Of a stretch of DNA of 47,589 nt, positions 9,801 to 18,148 are shown piece by piece; within the stretch, counting starts at the first letter, position 1; each line of letters begins with the position of its first letter. The DNA lies in assembly GCF_013415325.1 (NCBI RefSeq), contig NZ_JACBYE010000033.1, positions 1-47,589 of the forward strand, written 5' to 3'. This DNA is from Sanguibacter inulinus. GTDB lineage: Bacteria > Actinomycetota > Actinomycetes > Actinomycetales > Cellulomonadaceae. Below the pieces are notes generated by a model, which was not told where the DNA came from, did not search any database, and saw nothing but the letters and a program-made list of their open reading frames with translations. Made by a program: the position numbers and the translations under genes.

Positions 9801-11875
9801 TGGTCGGGGGTGATGTCCTCGATCCGCCACGTGCTCGAGCCGAGGGTGAAGGTGTCCCCGACGCGTGACTCGTAGACCATCTCCTCGTCGAGCTCACCGA
9901 CCCGTTTGCCACCTCGTGGTGCCCCGGAGTCGCCTGTCGCGTCGGTCGCGCCGGAGGCGAGGAACACCCCGTAGAGCCCGCGGTCGGGGATCGTCCCGCC
10001 GCTCGTGACAGCGAGCCGTAGCGCGCCGGGCCGCGCGGAGAGGGTGTCCGTCACGCGGTCCCACACGATGCGCGCGCGGAGCTCGCCGAAGTCTTCGCTC
10101 GGGTACCGGCCGGCCAGCATGTCGAGGACGGCCCGCAGCGTACGGTCACCCAGGGTGGTGTACGGGTCCGAGCGGCGCAGGACTGTCGCGAGCTCGTCGA
10201 GGTGCCAGTCTTCGGTCGCCACCATCGCGACGATCTGCTGCGCCAGGACGTCGAGGGGGTTGCGCAGCACGTGCACGGGTTCGATGCTCCCGGTCCGCAT
10301 GCGCCCGGCGATGACTGTCGACGGGACGAGGTCACCTCGGTGCATCGGGAAGACGACGCCGTGCGAGACAGCGCCCACCTGGTGCCCTGCGCGCCCGATC
10401 CGCTGGAGCCCGCTCGCGACGGAGGGCGGAGAGCCGATCTGGACGACGAGGTCGATGGCACCCATGTCGATGCCGAGCTCGAGAGACGAGGTCGAGACGA
10501 CGGCGGGCAGCCGCCCTTCTTTGAGCTCGGTCTCGGTGTGGGTGCGCTCGGCGCGGCTCATCGAGCCGTGGTGGGCGCGGGCGAGGACGCCGGGTGCCCC
10601 GGTCGAGGCACCAGACTGACCGGAGACGAGCGCCGGGTGCACCTCGCCGTGGTCGACGGTGCGCTCGCCCTGACGCTCGGCCCACACCTCGTTCATGCGG
10701 GAGGTGAGCCTCTCGGCGCCGCGCCGGGAGTTGGTGAACACGAGCGTCGAACGGTGCGCCGCGACGAGGTCGACCACGCGTTCTTCGATGTGGGGCCAGA
10801 CCGAGGGTCGGGCCCGAGGCCCTGCGGCAGCACCGGAGAGGTCCGGCACGCCCGGGGCGGGCTGGGACGTGCTCGACCTGTCGGTGCTCACGGCGGGTGC
10901 TCCGCCTGCGGGTGCTCCGCCTGCGGGTGAGGTGCCTGCGGGTGAGGTAACTGACGCGTCGAGGCCCTGCGGGTCTGTCGTCACGGCGGAGCCGGCCAGG
11001 CCGGTCTGCTCAGGTCCACCTCCGACCGACGGCGCCGACCGCAGGTCGGCGAGGTCGGGGACCGGCACCACGACGTCGACCTCGATCGTCTTCGATGCCG
11101 GCGGCTGGACCACGTCGACAGGTCGACCACCCTCGGACGGAGTCCTGCCCCCCGCGAGGAAGGCTGCCACGGCCGCCACCGGGGTGACTGTCGCCGAGAG
11201 CCCGATCCGCTGGACCGGAGCCTCGACGAGGGCGTCCAGCCGCTCGAGCGAGACGGCGAGGTGGGCACCGCGCTTGGTGCCGGCGACGGCGTGGATCTCG
11301 TCGAGGATCACCGTGGTGACACCTCGGAGGCCTTCCCTGGCCCCTGAGGTGAGGATGAGGAACAACGACTCCGGTGTCGTGATGAGGATGTCGGGGGGAG
11401 TGGTCGCGAAGGCGCGGCGCTCGCTCGCCGGGGTGTCCCCGGTGCGGGTGCCGACACGGACCTCACGGATGCTCTCGCCGCGGCGCGCTGCGGCCTGCCG
11501 GACCCCGGCGAGCGGAGACCGCAGGTTCCGCTCGACGTCGGCGGCCAGGGCCTTGAGGGGTGAGACGTAGACCACGCGGCACCGAGCAGCAGGGTCGGGC
11601 TCGGGACCTGAGGCGTCCAGGAGCCCGTCGAGCGCCCACAAGAAGGCGGCCAGCGTCTTGCCCGAGCCTGTCGGTGCGACGACGAGGGCGTGGTGGCCGT
11701 CCGCGACGGCGTCCCAGGTGCCGCTCTGTGCGGCGGTCGGCGCGTGGAAGGCACCGTCGAACCAGTCCTGAGTGGCGGGCCTGAAGCGACGCAAGCCGCT
11801 CAGAGGAGTCGTGCGGGCGCTCCCTGCGGGAGGGCGGGTGCCGCTCGACGTCTCGTCCTGCTCTGGTGTGGCCAC
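6800..11875 (-). CDS. lhr: ATP-dependent helicase Lhr (long form)
   Basis: Superfamily 2 helicase that moves 3'-to-5' on DNA and unwinds RNA:DNA hybrids. With the GTG at 11875 the protein has 1691 residues, within the range of Lhr-Core plus C-terminal domain proteins. Seen: Walker A A-P-T-G-S-G-K-T (residues 67-74), D-E-I-H box, S-A-T motif III, and Q-R-I-G-R-A-G-H motif VI. A winged-helix/beta-barrel region and the long C-terminal part then run to the stop. The frame stays open to 12250, but the extra 125 residues are low-complexity and not conserved. A PafBC-like promoter with CACAAT lies 6 bases before the GTG. A Pro/Ala/Gly insertion with tandem repeats interrupts the helicase core between the two RecA lobes. 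Confidence 0.93.
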   Translation of the reverse strand: MATPEQDETSSGTRPPAGSARTTPLSGLRRFRPATQDWFDGAFHAPTAAQSGTWDAVADGHHALVVAPTGSGKTLAAFLWALDGLLDASGPEPDPAARCRVVYVSPLKALAADVERNLRSPLAGVRQAAARRGESIREVRVGTRTGDTPASERRAFATTPPDILITTPESLFLILTSGAREGLRGVTTVILDEIHAVAGTKRGAHLAVSLERLDALVEAPVQRIGLSATVTPVAAVAAFLAGGRTPSEGGRPVDVVQPPASKTIEVDVVVPVPDLADLRSAPSVGGGPEQTGLAGSAVTTDPQGLDASVTSPAGTSPAGGAPAGGAPAVSTDRSSTSQPAPGVPDLSGAAAGPRARPSVWPHIEERVVDLVAAHRSTLVFTNSRRGAERLTSRMNEVWAERQGERTVDHGEVHPALVSGQSGASTGAPGVLARAHHGSMSRAERTHTETELKEGRLPAVVSTSSLELGIDMGAIDLVVQIGSPPSVASGLQRIGRAGHQVGAVSHGVVFPMHRGDLVPSTVIAGRMRTGSIEPVHVLRNPLDVLAQQIVAMVATEDWHLDELATVLRRSDPYTTLGDRTLRAVLDMLAGRYPSEDFGELRARIVWDRVTDTLSARPGALRLAVTSGGTIPDRGLYGVFLASGATDATGDSGAPRGGKRVGELDEEMVYESRVGDTFTLGSSTWRIEDITPDQVLVSPAPGVPGRLPFWKGDSPGRPAELGRAIGAWVREATGPAGAAGPAREPGASPGTETSRTDDSPWAGLDPWATDNLRAYLDEQREATGVVPDDKTLLVERFRDELGDWRVVIHSPYGAKVHAPWALVLAARIRERFGIDAAAMHSDDGIVLRMPDVSDPFAELPDGTSTDGSRDQVDLAELLLDPEAVETAVRTELSGSNLFGARFREAAARALLLPRRRPDRRQPLWQQRHRSAQLLSVASGFPDFPIVLEAIRECLQDDFDVASLVSLMRDVENGAVRVVEVTTRTPSPFAQSLLFGYTAQFLYDGDAPLAERRAAALTLDPDLLAELLGSDGSSQIADLLDPDAVVRTEQELSGLTPERHARHGEDVWDLLRRTGPLTTAEVVERTREDVRSEAPAWLDALAASRRVIQVRIAGVDPAERWAVAEDAGRLRDALGVALPVGLPESVTELVPDPLGDLVRRYSRTHGPFAARDLAARYGLGVAVVADVLRRHVQAGQLVTGRLRPDVLGGTGEEYCDADVLRTLRRRSLAALRAEVEPVQHPALGVFLPRWQSVGGLRGVDGLYRVVEQLSGAPVPVSALESQILPARVVDYRPSMLDELTTSGEVVWCGHHELPGGRGTADAMVSLHLAESAHLTLRPVETDDAPLTELQAAVLGLLEAAGGFFYPRLASSLEHPGPDVLAALWELVWSGQVTNDTLGPLRGRLSGRRAASRSTPAARPRPLSRRPRFSSLGATASSLREAAADPSGGGRWSALPVRDVDTTRRAHALATVLLDRHGVLTRAVTGAEQVTSEYRGVYKVLGALESAGQVRRGYFVEHLGGSQFALPGAVDQLRTAENDRLREAERIDPPTALCLAATDPAQPYGAALAWPASPGADEAGRSGHRPGRKAGAHVVVVRGELALYLERGGRSLLTFSDDPVVLDAAARALARAVSDGRLGKVTLRRVDGDESLTVGGSSRTAGVAALVGAGFGPTPSGLRLSGLPAGRPASGAGRA
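10893..10949 (-). repeat. 15-bp tandem repeat inside lhr (about 3.8 copies)
   Basis: Units at 10893, 10908, 10923 and 10938. The first two are identical and the next two share a variant second half. They encode P-A-G-[GT]-[AS]-type repeats in a linker between the helicase lobes of Lhr. The unit is a multiple of three, so copy changes keep the frame. Confidence 0.8.
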
Positions 11876-11881
11876 CCTGAC

Positions 11882-11904
11882 ATTGTGTCTGGTCCCGCCG
11901 ACAC
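11882..11904 (-). promoter_or_regulatory. RecA-NDp/PafBC-like leaderless promoter of lhr-nei2
   Basis: Read on the minus strand: GTGTCGGCG (7 of 9 to TTGTCRGTG), exactly 8 bases, CACAAT (-10, 5 of 6 to TACAAT), then 6 bases to the GTG at 11875. No Shine-Dalgarno sequence is present. The divergent DUF3046 start lies only 54 bases away. Confidence 0.45.
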
Positions 11905-11929
11905 ACGACGGACGTGGCACCCTACTGGT

Positions 11930-12163
11930 GTGCGAAACAGAGAGTTCTGGGACCTGGTGGACGAGGTGTTCGGCCGTGGGTACGGGCGGACGCTGGCTGA
12001 CGACCAGATGCTCACCGCCCTCGGAGACCGCACAGCGGCCCAGGCGATCGAGGCGGGTGTCGAGCCGCGGGTGGTGTGGCACGCGCTGTGCGACGCCATG
12101 GACGTGCCCGACGAGCGCCGCTGGGGGCACGACAGGTTCCGGCAGGCACCGCCGCCGCGCTGA
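11930..12163 (+). CDS. DUF3046 protein upstream of recA
   Basis: A 77-residue soluble protein of the DUF3046 family, found next to recA across actinobacteria (Rv2738c in M. tuberculosis). Conserved features are the N-terminal R-x-x-E-F-W, a G-R-T-L-A-D-D-Q stretch, and a C-terminal R-W-G-H. Start GTG 11930 gives the expected length; no ribosome site is visible, so it may be translated from a leaderless message, though the -10 box is not clear. Its function is unknown. It is divergent from lhr, and recA begins about 300 bases downstream with its own promoters, so cotranscription with recA is not required. Confidence 0.85.
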   Translation: MRNREFWDLVDEVFGRGYGRTLADDQMLTALGDRTAAQAIEAGVEPRVVWHALCDAMDVPDERRWGHDRFRQAPPPR

Positions 12164-12260
12164 CAGGTCCCGACGGGCGCTGACGGTCGCCGACGGGCGC
12201 TGACGGCACCGCCGCCGCGCTGACGGGAGCTGACGTGCACTGACGGGCACTGTCGGTCAG
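12161..12260 (+). repeat. Degenerate decamer repeat array between DUF3046 and recA
   Basis: Ten consecutive 10-base units begin at 12161, 12171 and so on to 12251. Six start with TGAC, two with CGAC, one with TGTC, and one (12211) is divergent; most end in C. Two units (12171, 12191) are identical. A 20-base stretch at 12145-12164 recurs exactly at 12205-12224. The 10-base period is close to one DNA helical turn. Confidence 0.7.
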
Positions 12261-12293
12261 CATCCGCAGACACGCCGGGGCCGCACTGGATCT

Positions 12294-12309
12294 TCGAACA
12301 GATGTTCGG
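12294..12309 (+). promoter_or_regulatory. LexA (SOS) box of recA
   Basis: TCGAAC-AGAT-GTTCGG differs from the perfect dyad TCGAAC-N4-GTTCGA at only the last base. It lies about 150 bases before the recA start codon. Confidence 0.85.
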
Positions 12310-12374
12310 TTATCGTTGTCCGCAGGGCGCCTCTTCTGATGCGTCGTCCACAGGTCCGCACGGCCGAGAGGTCG

Positions 12375-12397
12375 TTGTCAGTGGGTGGACGTAGCGT
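12375..12397 (+). promoter_or_regulatory. RecA-NDp (PafBC-dependent) promoter of recA
   Basis: TTGTCAGTG (12375-12383), 8 bases, then TAGCGT (12392-12397). This is an exact match to the published LexA-independent damage motif TTGTCRGTG-N8-TANNNT. Transcription would start near 12404, leaving a leader of about 55 bases with a ribosome site at 12445-12450. Confidence 0.8.
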
Positions 12398-12459
12398 CCT
12401 CACCAACGACAGGCACCACACCGAGCGGGCTACCGCTCACAGACGGAGAGGCGGCAGAC

Positions 12460-13539
12460 ATGCCCGCACCAGCAGACCGCGAGAAGGCCCTCGAGGCGGC
12501 GCTCGCACAGATCGACCGGAACTTCGGCAAGGGCTCGATCATGCGGCTCGGCGAAGAAGGCCGCGCCCCCGTCGAGGTCATCCCGACCGGCTCGATCGCG
12601 CTGGACATCGCACTCGGCATCGGTGGGCTCCCGCGCGGCCGCGTCGTGGAGATCTACGGCCCCGAGTCGAGCGGTAAGACGACGGTCGCCCTCCACGCCG
12701 TCGCGAGCGCCCAGCGCAACGGTGGCATCGCCGCCTTCATCGACGCCGAGCACGCTCTCGACCCCGACTACGCGAAGAAGCTCGGCGTCGACACCGACGC
12801 GCTGCTGGTCTCGCAGCCGGACACCGGAGAGCAGGCCCTCGAGATCGCCGACATGCTGATCCGCTCCGGTGCGATCGACATCATCGTCATCGACTCTGTC
12901 GCGGCCCTCGTGCCCAAGGCTGAGATCGAGGGCGAGATGGGTGACAGCCACGTCGGTCTGCAGGCTCGCCTCATGTCGCAGGCGCTCCGCAAGATCACCG
13001 GTGCGCTCAGCTCCTCAGGGACCACCGCGGTGTTCATCAACCAGCTGCGCGAGAAGATCGGCGTGATGTTCGGCTCGCCCGAGACGACCACAGGTGGAAA
13101 GGCGCTAAAGTTCTACGCCTCGGTCCGCCTGGACATCCGACGCATCGAGACCCTCAAGGAGGGCACCGAGCCCGTCGGCAACAGGACCCGCGTCAAGGTC
13201 GTCAAGAACAAGATGGCCCCGCCGTTCAAGCAGGCTGAGTTCGACATCCTCTACGGTCACGGCATCTCCCGCGAGGGTGGGCTGATCGACATGGGTGTCG
13301 AGCACGGCTTCGTCCGCAAGTCCGGCTCGTGGTTCACCTACGACGGCGACCAGCTCGGGCAGGGCAAGGAGAACGCCCGCACCTTCCTCAAGGACAACCC
13401 CGACCTCGCCAACGAGCTCGAGAAGCGCATCAAGGAGAAGCTCGGCGTGGGCGCTCAGGTCGACGCCCCGGCCGTCCCAGCGCCGATCGACGCAGCGCCC
13501 GCCAAGGCTGCTGCCAAGGGGAAGAAGAGCGACTCCTGA
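12460..13539 (+). CDS. recA: Recombinase RecA
   Basis: DNA strand-exchange ATPase and LexA co-protease. The 359-residue protein has Walker [10 protein letters not shown] (67-75), Walker B I-I-V-I-D-S-V, and the usual C-terminal domain with an Ala/Lys-rich tail. ATG 12460 has GGAGAG 9 bases upstream and gives the family N-terminus (D-R-E-K-A-L-E); an in-frame GTG at 12385 sits inside the -10 region of the damage promoter and is unlikely. There is no intein. Control appears double: a LexA box at 12294 and a PafBC-type promoter at 12375. recX follows with an unusual overlap. Confidence 0.98.
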   Translation: MPAPADREKALEAALAQIDRNFGKGSIMRLGEEGRAPVEVIPTGSIALDIALGIGGLPRGRVVEIYGPESSGKTTVALHAVASAQRNGGIAAFIDAEHALDPDYAKKLGVDTDALLVSQPDTGEQALEIADMLIRSGAIDIIVIDSVAALVPKAEIEGEMGDSHVGLQARLMSQALRKITGALSSSGTTAVFINQLREKIGVMFGSPETTTGGKALKFYASVRLDIRRIETLKEGTEPVGNRTRVKVVKNKMAPPFKQAEFDILYGHGISREGGLIDMGVEHGFVRKSGSWFTYDGDQLGQGKENARTFLKDNPDLANELEKRIKEKLGVGAQVDAPAVPAPIDAAPAKAAAKGKKSDS

Positions 13540-14153
13540 GTCGCTCGACAGGCTCGCAGAGGCCGCAGACCGCTCCTGGGGAAGAGGAGAGGGCTGCGGT
13601 CTCTGCGCTGTCCCACGCCGAGAAGATCGAGAGCGCTCGCAACCGTGCGCTCAAGATCCTCACCGCCACGGCCAAGAGCAGGCACCAGCTCGAAGAGCGG
13701 CTGCTGAAGGCCGGGGAAGAACCTGAGATCGTCACCGAGCTGCTCGACAGGCTCGAGAACGTCGGGCTCCTCGACGACGCCCAGCTGGCGGCCATGATCG
13801 TCCGGACGCGGTTCTCCGAGCGTGGCCAGACGCGGCGTGCTATCGCCCAGGAGCTCCGCCGCAAGGGGATCGACGGGGAGGTCGCCGAGGAGGCTCTCGC
13901 GCAGGTGGACGACGCCGACGAGGCCGGTGCAGCCGTCGAGGTCGCCCGCAAGAAGCTCCGGCAGACCGCGTCGCTCGACCGCCCTGTGCGTATCCGTCGG
14001 GCTCTCGGAGCCCTCGGACGCAAGGGCTACTCCTCAGGTGTCGCGATGCAGGCGATCCAGAGCGTGCTCGCCGAGGAGCCGGCGATCCCGGACGACGGCG
14101 GGTCGACGGAGGACGATCTCGGCGACACGGGCCCTGGAGACGACTGGATCTAG
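13536..14153 (+). CDS. recX: RecX regulatory protein, apparently CTG-initiated
   Basis: Inhibitor or modulator of RecA filaments. The conserved part begins near [14 protein letters not shown] and continues through three-helix RecX repeats to an acidic tail ending at 14153. No ATG, GTG or TTG occurs in this frame between 13332 (well inside recA) and the conserved region. The best candidates are CTG at 13536, which overlaps the recA stop as CTGA and follows a purine run (13519-13529), or CTG at 13608 after GAGGAGAG. I list the first, giving 205 residues. The alternative start at 13329 would overlap recA by 211 bases with a non-conserved product. Function is secure, start is not. Confidence 0.85.
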   Translation: MSRSTGSQRPQTAPGEEERAAVSALSHAEKIESARNRALKILTATAKSRHQLEERLLKAGEEPEIVTELLDRLENVGLLDDAQLAAMIVRTRFSERGQTRRAIAQELRRKGIDGEVAEEALAQVDDADEAGAAVEVARKKLRQTASLDRPVRIRRALGALGRKGYSSGVAMQAIQSVLAEEPAIPDDGGSTEDDLGDTGPGDDWI

Positions 14154-14222
14154 CGGCGGTCGGTGATGATGGGACCCGCGCCCGTCCGAGGTGCCCGCCC
14201 AACCTCGAAGGAGTGCCCCGCC

Positions 14223-15689
14223 GTGACCGGTGCAGAGCTCGGAGTCGTCCTCGCGCTGCTCCTTACCTGCCTGGTCGCGCTCCTGCTCGTCCAGACCGCC
14301 CGTCGCGAGGCAGCGGCGGTCCGTGCCCGGGCAGCTGACGACGTCGCGGACCTGCGTGCCGACAGCCGCCGCAGGGACGAAGAGTCCAGGGCGCGGGTCG
14401 ACGAGGTCCGAGCACTCGAGAAGGACCTCGTTGCTCGCCGTGCACGGCTCGAGGCTGCCGAGGCGCGGCACCAGGACCAGGTCCTCTCCGCCGCCGGAGC
14501 GGCCCGGCTCGCCTCGGAGGAGCTCGCCGGTCGTCAGGCCGAGGTCGAGCGAGAGCTCGAGAGCGCTGCTGGCCTGAGCCGGGAGGACGCGCTCGCCAGG
14601 CTCACCGACGTACTCCGGACGCAGGCCACCCGCCAGGCGGAGGCGACCGTCCGCACGGCGGAGGCCTCGGCGCGGCGCACGGCGGACCAGACCGCGCGAC
14701 GCATCGTCGCCGCTGCCGTGCAACGCCTGAGCGTCCCCACCAGCTCGGCAGTCGCGGTGACCCTCGTCCCGCTGCCCTCGGACGACCTCCGCGGTCGGAT
14801 CATCGGACGGGAAGGACGCAACATCCGGACCTTCGAGGCTGTCACCGGGGTCAACCTCCTCGTCGACGACGACTCGTCCACAGTCCAGCTCTCGTCCTTC
14901 GACCCCGAGCGCAGAGAGGTCGCGCACGCGACCCTCCAGATGCTCTTCGACGACGGGCGGATCCACCCGCAGCGCATCGAGTCCGCCTACGCCCTCGCCC
15001 TCGCCGGGAGCGACGACCGCGCTGTCGCGGCCGGGCACGACGCCGCCGAGCGCGCCGGGGTGCTACGCCTGCCCCACGACCTCGTGGTCGTCGTCGGTGC
15101 GCTCCGGCTCCGGACCTCCTACGGCCAGGACGTCCTCGAGCACAGCGTCGAGGCTGCTCTCGTCGCGGCTGCCCTGGCGGCCGAGCTCGGGGCGGACGTC
15201 GAGGTCGCGCGGCGCGCCGCGTTCCTCCACGACATCGGCAAGGCCCGCAGCCTCACGGCTGGCGGTACCCACGCGGCTGCGGGTGCGGACCTGCTGCGTG
15301 ATGCGGGGGAGTCCGCCGAGGTGGTCAACGCTGTCGCCGCCCACCACGGCGAGGTCGCTGCCGAGACCGTCGAGGCCGTCCTGGTCCAGGCGGCCGACGC
15401 GATCTCGGCGGCGCGGCCCGGTGCACGCCGTGACGAGCTCGAACGGTACGTCGAACGGATGGAGCGGCTCGAGGGTCTCGCCGCAGCGCACCACGGGGTC
15501 GTGCGCGCCCTCGCCCTGGCGAGCGGCCACGAGCTCAGGGTGGTCGTCGAGCCGGCAGCCGTCCCCGATGCCGACCTGCCCGGCCTGGCCCGCGAGATCG
15601 CCCGAGACATCGAGGCTGCGCTGAGCTTCCCCGGGGAGATCTCGATCACCGTGGTCCGTGAGCTCCGCGCGCACGCGACCGCCGGCTGA
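14223..15689 (+). CDS. rny: Ribonuclease Y
   Basis: Membrane-bound endoribonuclease that starts mRNA decay. The 488-residue protein has an N-terminal helix (about residues 5-24), a long charged coiled coil to about residue 160, a KH RNA-binding domain with [12 protein letters not shown], and an HD hydrolase domain with H307 and H336-D337 (F-L-H-D-I-G-K). The GTG start at 14223 has AAGGAG 9 bases upstream; an earlier in-frame start at 14163 lacks a site and precedes the anchor with non-conserved residues. It lies between recX and miaB, as in several Micrococcales, and is probably in the recA-recX transcription unit. Confidence 0.93.
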   Translation: MTGAELGVVLALLLTCLVALLLVQTARREAAAVRARAADDVADLRADSRRRDEESRARVDEVRALEKDLVARRARLEAAEARHQDQVLSAAGAARLASEELAGRQAEVERELESAAGLSREDALARLTDVLRTQATRQAEATVRTAEASARRTADQTARRIVAAAVQRLSVPTSSAVAVTLVPLPSDDLRGRIIGREGRNIRTFEAVTGVNLLVDDDSSTVQLSSFDPERREVAHATLQMLFDDGRIHPQRIESAYALALAGSDDRAVAAGHDAAERAGVLRLPHDLVVVVGALRLRTSYGQDVLEHSVEAALVAAALAAELGADVEVARRAAFLHDIGKARSLTAGGTHAAAGADLLRDAGESAEVVNAVAAHHGEVAAETVEAVLVQAADAISAARPGARRDELERYVERMERLEGLAAAHHGVVRALALASGHELRVVVEPAAVPDADLPGLAREIARDIEAALSFPGEISITVVRELRAHATAG

Positions 15690-15761
15690 TCCCAGCCCGC
15701 CGACCTTGGGCACGGCCTGTCAGGGGCTCCAGAGTCGTCAGCCGATGCCTCGCGCGGGTCG

Positions 15762-15767
15762 TAAACT
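15762..15767 (+). promoter_or_regulatory. Candidate -10 box of a leaderless miaB transcript
   Basis: TAAACT is 7 bases before the ATG at 15775, with no ribosome site between. It would allow miaB expression independent of the damage-induced recA unit. Confidence 0.5.
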
Positions 15768-15774
15768 GGGGCCG

Positions 15775-17460
15775 ATGTCATCGAACACCCTGCCGCTCGA
15801 CGCGCTGACCCAGACCCCGTCGGACACCGGCCACGAGACCCCCCGGACCTACGTCGTCCGTACCCTCGGGTGCCAGATGAACGTCCACGACTCCGAGCAC
15901 ATGTCCGGCATGCTCGAGCAGGCCGGCTACAGCCGCGCGACCCCCGAGGCGGCGTCCCGGGACGAGGCCGACGTCGTCGTCATCAACACCTGCGCGGTCC
16001 GCGAGAACGCCGCGACCCGCCTCTACGGCAACCTCGGCCAGCTGGCAGGGGTCAAGAGCAGGCGTCCTGGGATGCAGATCGCCGTGGGCGGCTGCCTCGC
16101 GCAGAAAGACCGGTCCACGATCGTCGAGCGTGCTCCGTGGGTCGACGTCGTCTTCGGCACCCACAACCTCGATGCGTTGCCGGTGCTCCTCGAGAGGGCT
16201 CGGCACAACGAGGCCGCGCAGGTCGAGATCGCCGAGTCGCTCCAGGTGTTCCCGTCCACGCTGCCCACCCGCCGAGAGTCCGTGTACGCGGGATGGGTGT
16301 CGATCTCCGTCGGCTGCAACAACACCTGCACCTTCTGCATCGTGCCCCACCTGCGGGGCAAGGAGCGGGACAGGCGTCCGGGCCAGGTGCTCGCCGAGGT
16401 CGAGGCGCTCGTCGCGCAGGGCGCCATCGAGGTGACGCTGCTGGGCCAGAACGTCAACAGCTACGGCGTCGAGTTCGGAGACCGCGGCGCGTTCGCGCAC
16501 CTGCTGCGGGCGTGCGGGCAGATCGACGGTCTCGAGCGGGTGCGCTTCACCTCCCCGCACCCCGCGGCCTTCACCGACGACGTCATCGAGGCGATGGCGC
16601 AGACGCCGAACGTCATGCCGCAGCTGCACATGCCCCTCCAGGCCGGGTCCGACAGGATCTTGCGCGCCATGCGCCGTTCGTACAGGTCCGACAAGTTCCT
16701 CGGGATCTTGGACCGCGTCCGTGCCGCGATGCCTGAGGCGGCGATCACGACAGACCTCATCGTCGGCTTCCCGGGGGAGACCGAAGAGGACTTCCGCGAG
16801 ACGCTGCGTGTGGTCGAGGCGAGCCGTTTTGCCTCGGCCTTCACCTTCCAGTACTCACCGCGCCCCGGTACCCCCGCCGCGACGCTCGAGGACCAGGTGC
16901 CGAAGGAGGTCGTCCAGGAGCGCTACGAGAGGCTCATGGCGCTCCAGGACTCGGTCTCCGCGAGCGAGAGCGCGCGGCAGGTGGGCCGCACCGTCGAGGT
17001 CCTGGTCGCCGAGGGTGCGGGACGCAAGGACGGCGCGACGCACAGGCTCACCGGGCGTGCCCAGGACAACCGCCTCGTGCACCTCGCCGTCCCCGCTCAC
17101 CTGACCCACGCCCTGCGGGACGGACCGACAGCGCCGGTCGACGACCCGCGCCTGAGCGAGAGCATCGATCCGGAGCTTCCTCGTCCCGGCGACGTCGTCA
17201 CCGTCCAGGTCACGGGGTCTGCGCCCTACCACCTGGTCGCCGACTCGGTCCTCGCTGGAGAGCAGCCCGTCGGGCACGACGGGGTGACCTCGGCCGGTGG
17301 CCGGGTCTACGCGGTCCGTCGCACCCGGTCTGGCGACGCGTGGGCGGCTCGCGAGCGAGCCAGGGCCGGGCTCGGAGACGACGCGCACTCGCACGGCGAC
17401 GCGGCCGCACCGGCAGGTGGGCCCGTGGTCCTCGGGATGCCCGTCCTGCGCCGCAGCTGA
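15775..17460 (+). CDS. miaB: tRNA-2-methylthio-N6-dimethylallyladenosine synthase MiaB
   Basis: Radical-SAM enzyme that adds the methylthio group at C2 of i6A37 in tRNAs reading U-starting codons. The 561-residue protein has the N-terminal MTTase domain with cluster cysteines C33, C73 and C107, then the radical SAM CxxxCxxC motif C181, C185, C188, then a TRAM domain. The roughly 100 residues after TRAM are more variable and end in a Gly-Met-Pro motif, making it longer than the E. coli protein (474). ATG 15775 is preferred over the open frame from 15658, which overlaps rny. The partner miaA, which makes its substrate, lies 6.9 kb downstream beyond the chaperone block. Confidence 0.95.
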   Translation: MSSNTLPLDALTQTPSDTGHETPRTYVVRTLGCQMNVHDSEHMSGMLEQAGYSRATPEAASRDEADVVVINTCAVRENAATRLYGNLGQLAGVKSRRPGMQIAVGGCLAQKDRSTIVERAPWVDVVFGTHNLDALPVLLERARHNEAAQVEIAESLQVFPSTLPTRRESVYAGWVSISVGCNNTCTFCIVPHLRGKERDRRPGQVLAEVEALVAQGAIEVTLLGQNVNSYGVEFGDRGAFAHLLRACGQIDGLERVRFTSPHPAAFTDDVIEAMAQTPNVMPQLHMPLQAGSDRILRAMRRSYRSDKFLGILDRVRAAMPEAAITTDLIVGFPGETEEDFRETLRVVEASRFASAFTFQYSPRPGTPAATLEDQVPKEVVQERYERLMALQDSVSASESARQVGRTVEVLVAEGAGRKDGATHRLTGRAQDNRLVHLAVPAHLTHALRDGPTAPVDDPRLSESIDPELPRPGDVVTVQVTGSAPYHLVADSVLAGEQPVGHDGVTSAGGRVYAVRRTRSGDAWAARERARAGLGDDAHSHGDAAAPAGGPVVLGMPVLRRS

Positions 17461-17557
17461 CGCGGTCCGACCGGCACCGTGCACGTCAGCGGGTCGACCG
17501 CTGTCATGCTCCGTCGTTCGCGAGCTCGGTGGTTGACGTGCTCAGCCGTCGTCGTGC

Positions 17558-18148
17558 TCAGTCGTCGTCGACGGGGCCGTCGTTGTCGTCCATGTCGCCG
17601 TCGTCCTCGTAGACCTGCGGCCTGAGCGATGCGGCGACCGAGGCGAACAGCTGGAGAGAGTTCCCGAGGCCACCTGCGAGGGTCTCGTCGATCTGGTCCT
17701 GCGTCGCTCCAGGGCCGAAGTCGACCGAGTGCTCGGTGTACAGCGACAGGGCTCCGTTCTCACGGCGCACGTAGGCCTTCGGCCAGATCCTGTCCCTGTT
17801 CCAGTCGTTGACGATCTGCAGGGTGGCCACCCGGTTCGACTCGGCGAGCGGGCGGTGCCAGCGGCCGCGCACCTGGATGATGTCTTTGTCGACGCCCAGG
17901 AGCATGAACCAGAAGCGGTTGCCGTCCCACGTCCCGGTGATGTCACCGTCTTCGTCGAGCCGGAAGGTGTACCCGCGGGACCCGAGGTACGACGCCAACC
18001 TGTCGCGGGTGACCGCCGTCGGGACGTCGAGCAGGTTCGCGCTGGTCTCTTCGGCAGGCAGCGGGCCGGTCCGTTGGCGCGGGACGGCGTCGGGCAGCAC
18101 GGACAGCAGCCTCGACAGCCACGCGCGACGCGGCGCAGGGGTGCTCAT
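17558..18148 (-). CDS. YbjN-fold protein, paralog 1
   Basis: A 196-residue protein of the YbjN family, whose fold resembles type III secretion chaperones; the biochemical role is unknown. Residues about 45-170 hold the core shared with two other genes here: D-E-D-G-D, I-I-Q-V-R-G-R-W, N-D-W-N-R-D-R-I-W-P-K. The C-terminus is a run of Asp-rich residues. ATG 18148 overlaps the upstream gene stop as ATGA, so paralogs 1 and 2 are translationally coupled. It is the most divergent of the three copies. miaB is convergent, with a 97-base gap holding no strong terminator. Confidence 0.85.
   Translation of the reverse strand: MSTPAPRRAWLSRLLSVLPDAVPRQRTGPLPAEETSANLLDVPTAVTRDRLASYLGSRGYTFRLDEDGDITGTWDGNRFWFMLLGVDKDIIQVRGRWHRPLAESNRVATLQIVNDWNRDRIWPKAYVRRENGALSLYTEHSVDFGPGATQDQIDETLAGGLGNSLQLFASVAASLRPQVYEDDGDMDDNDGPVDDD

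Noticed and set aside
11876-12250. N-terminal extension of lhr by 125 residues
   Set aside because: Covers the divergent DUF3046 gene and the decamer array; not conserved, and a leaderless start fits at 11875.
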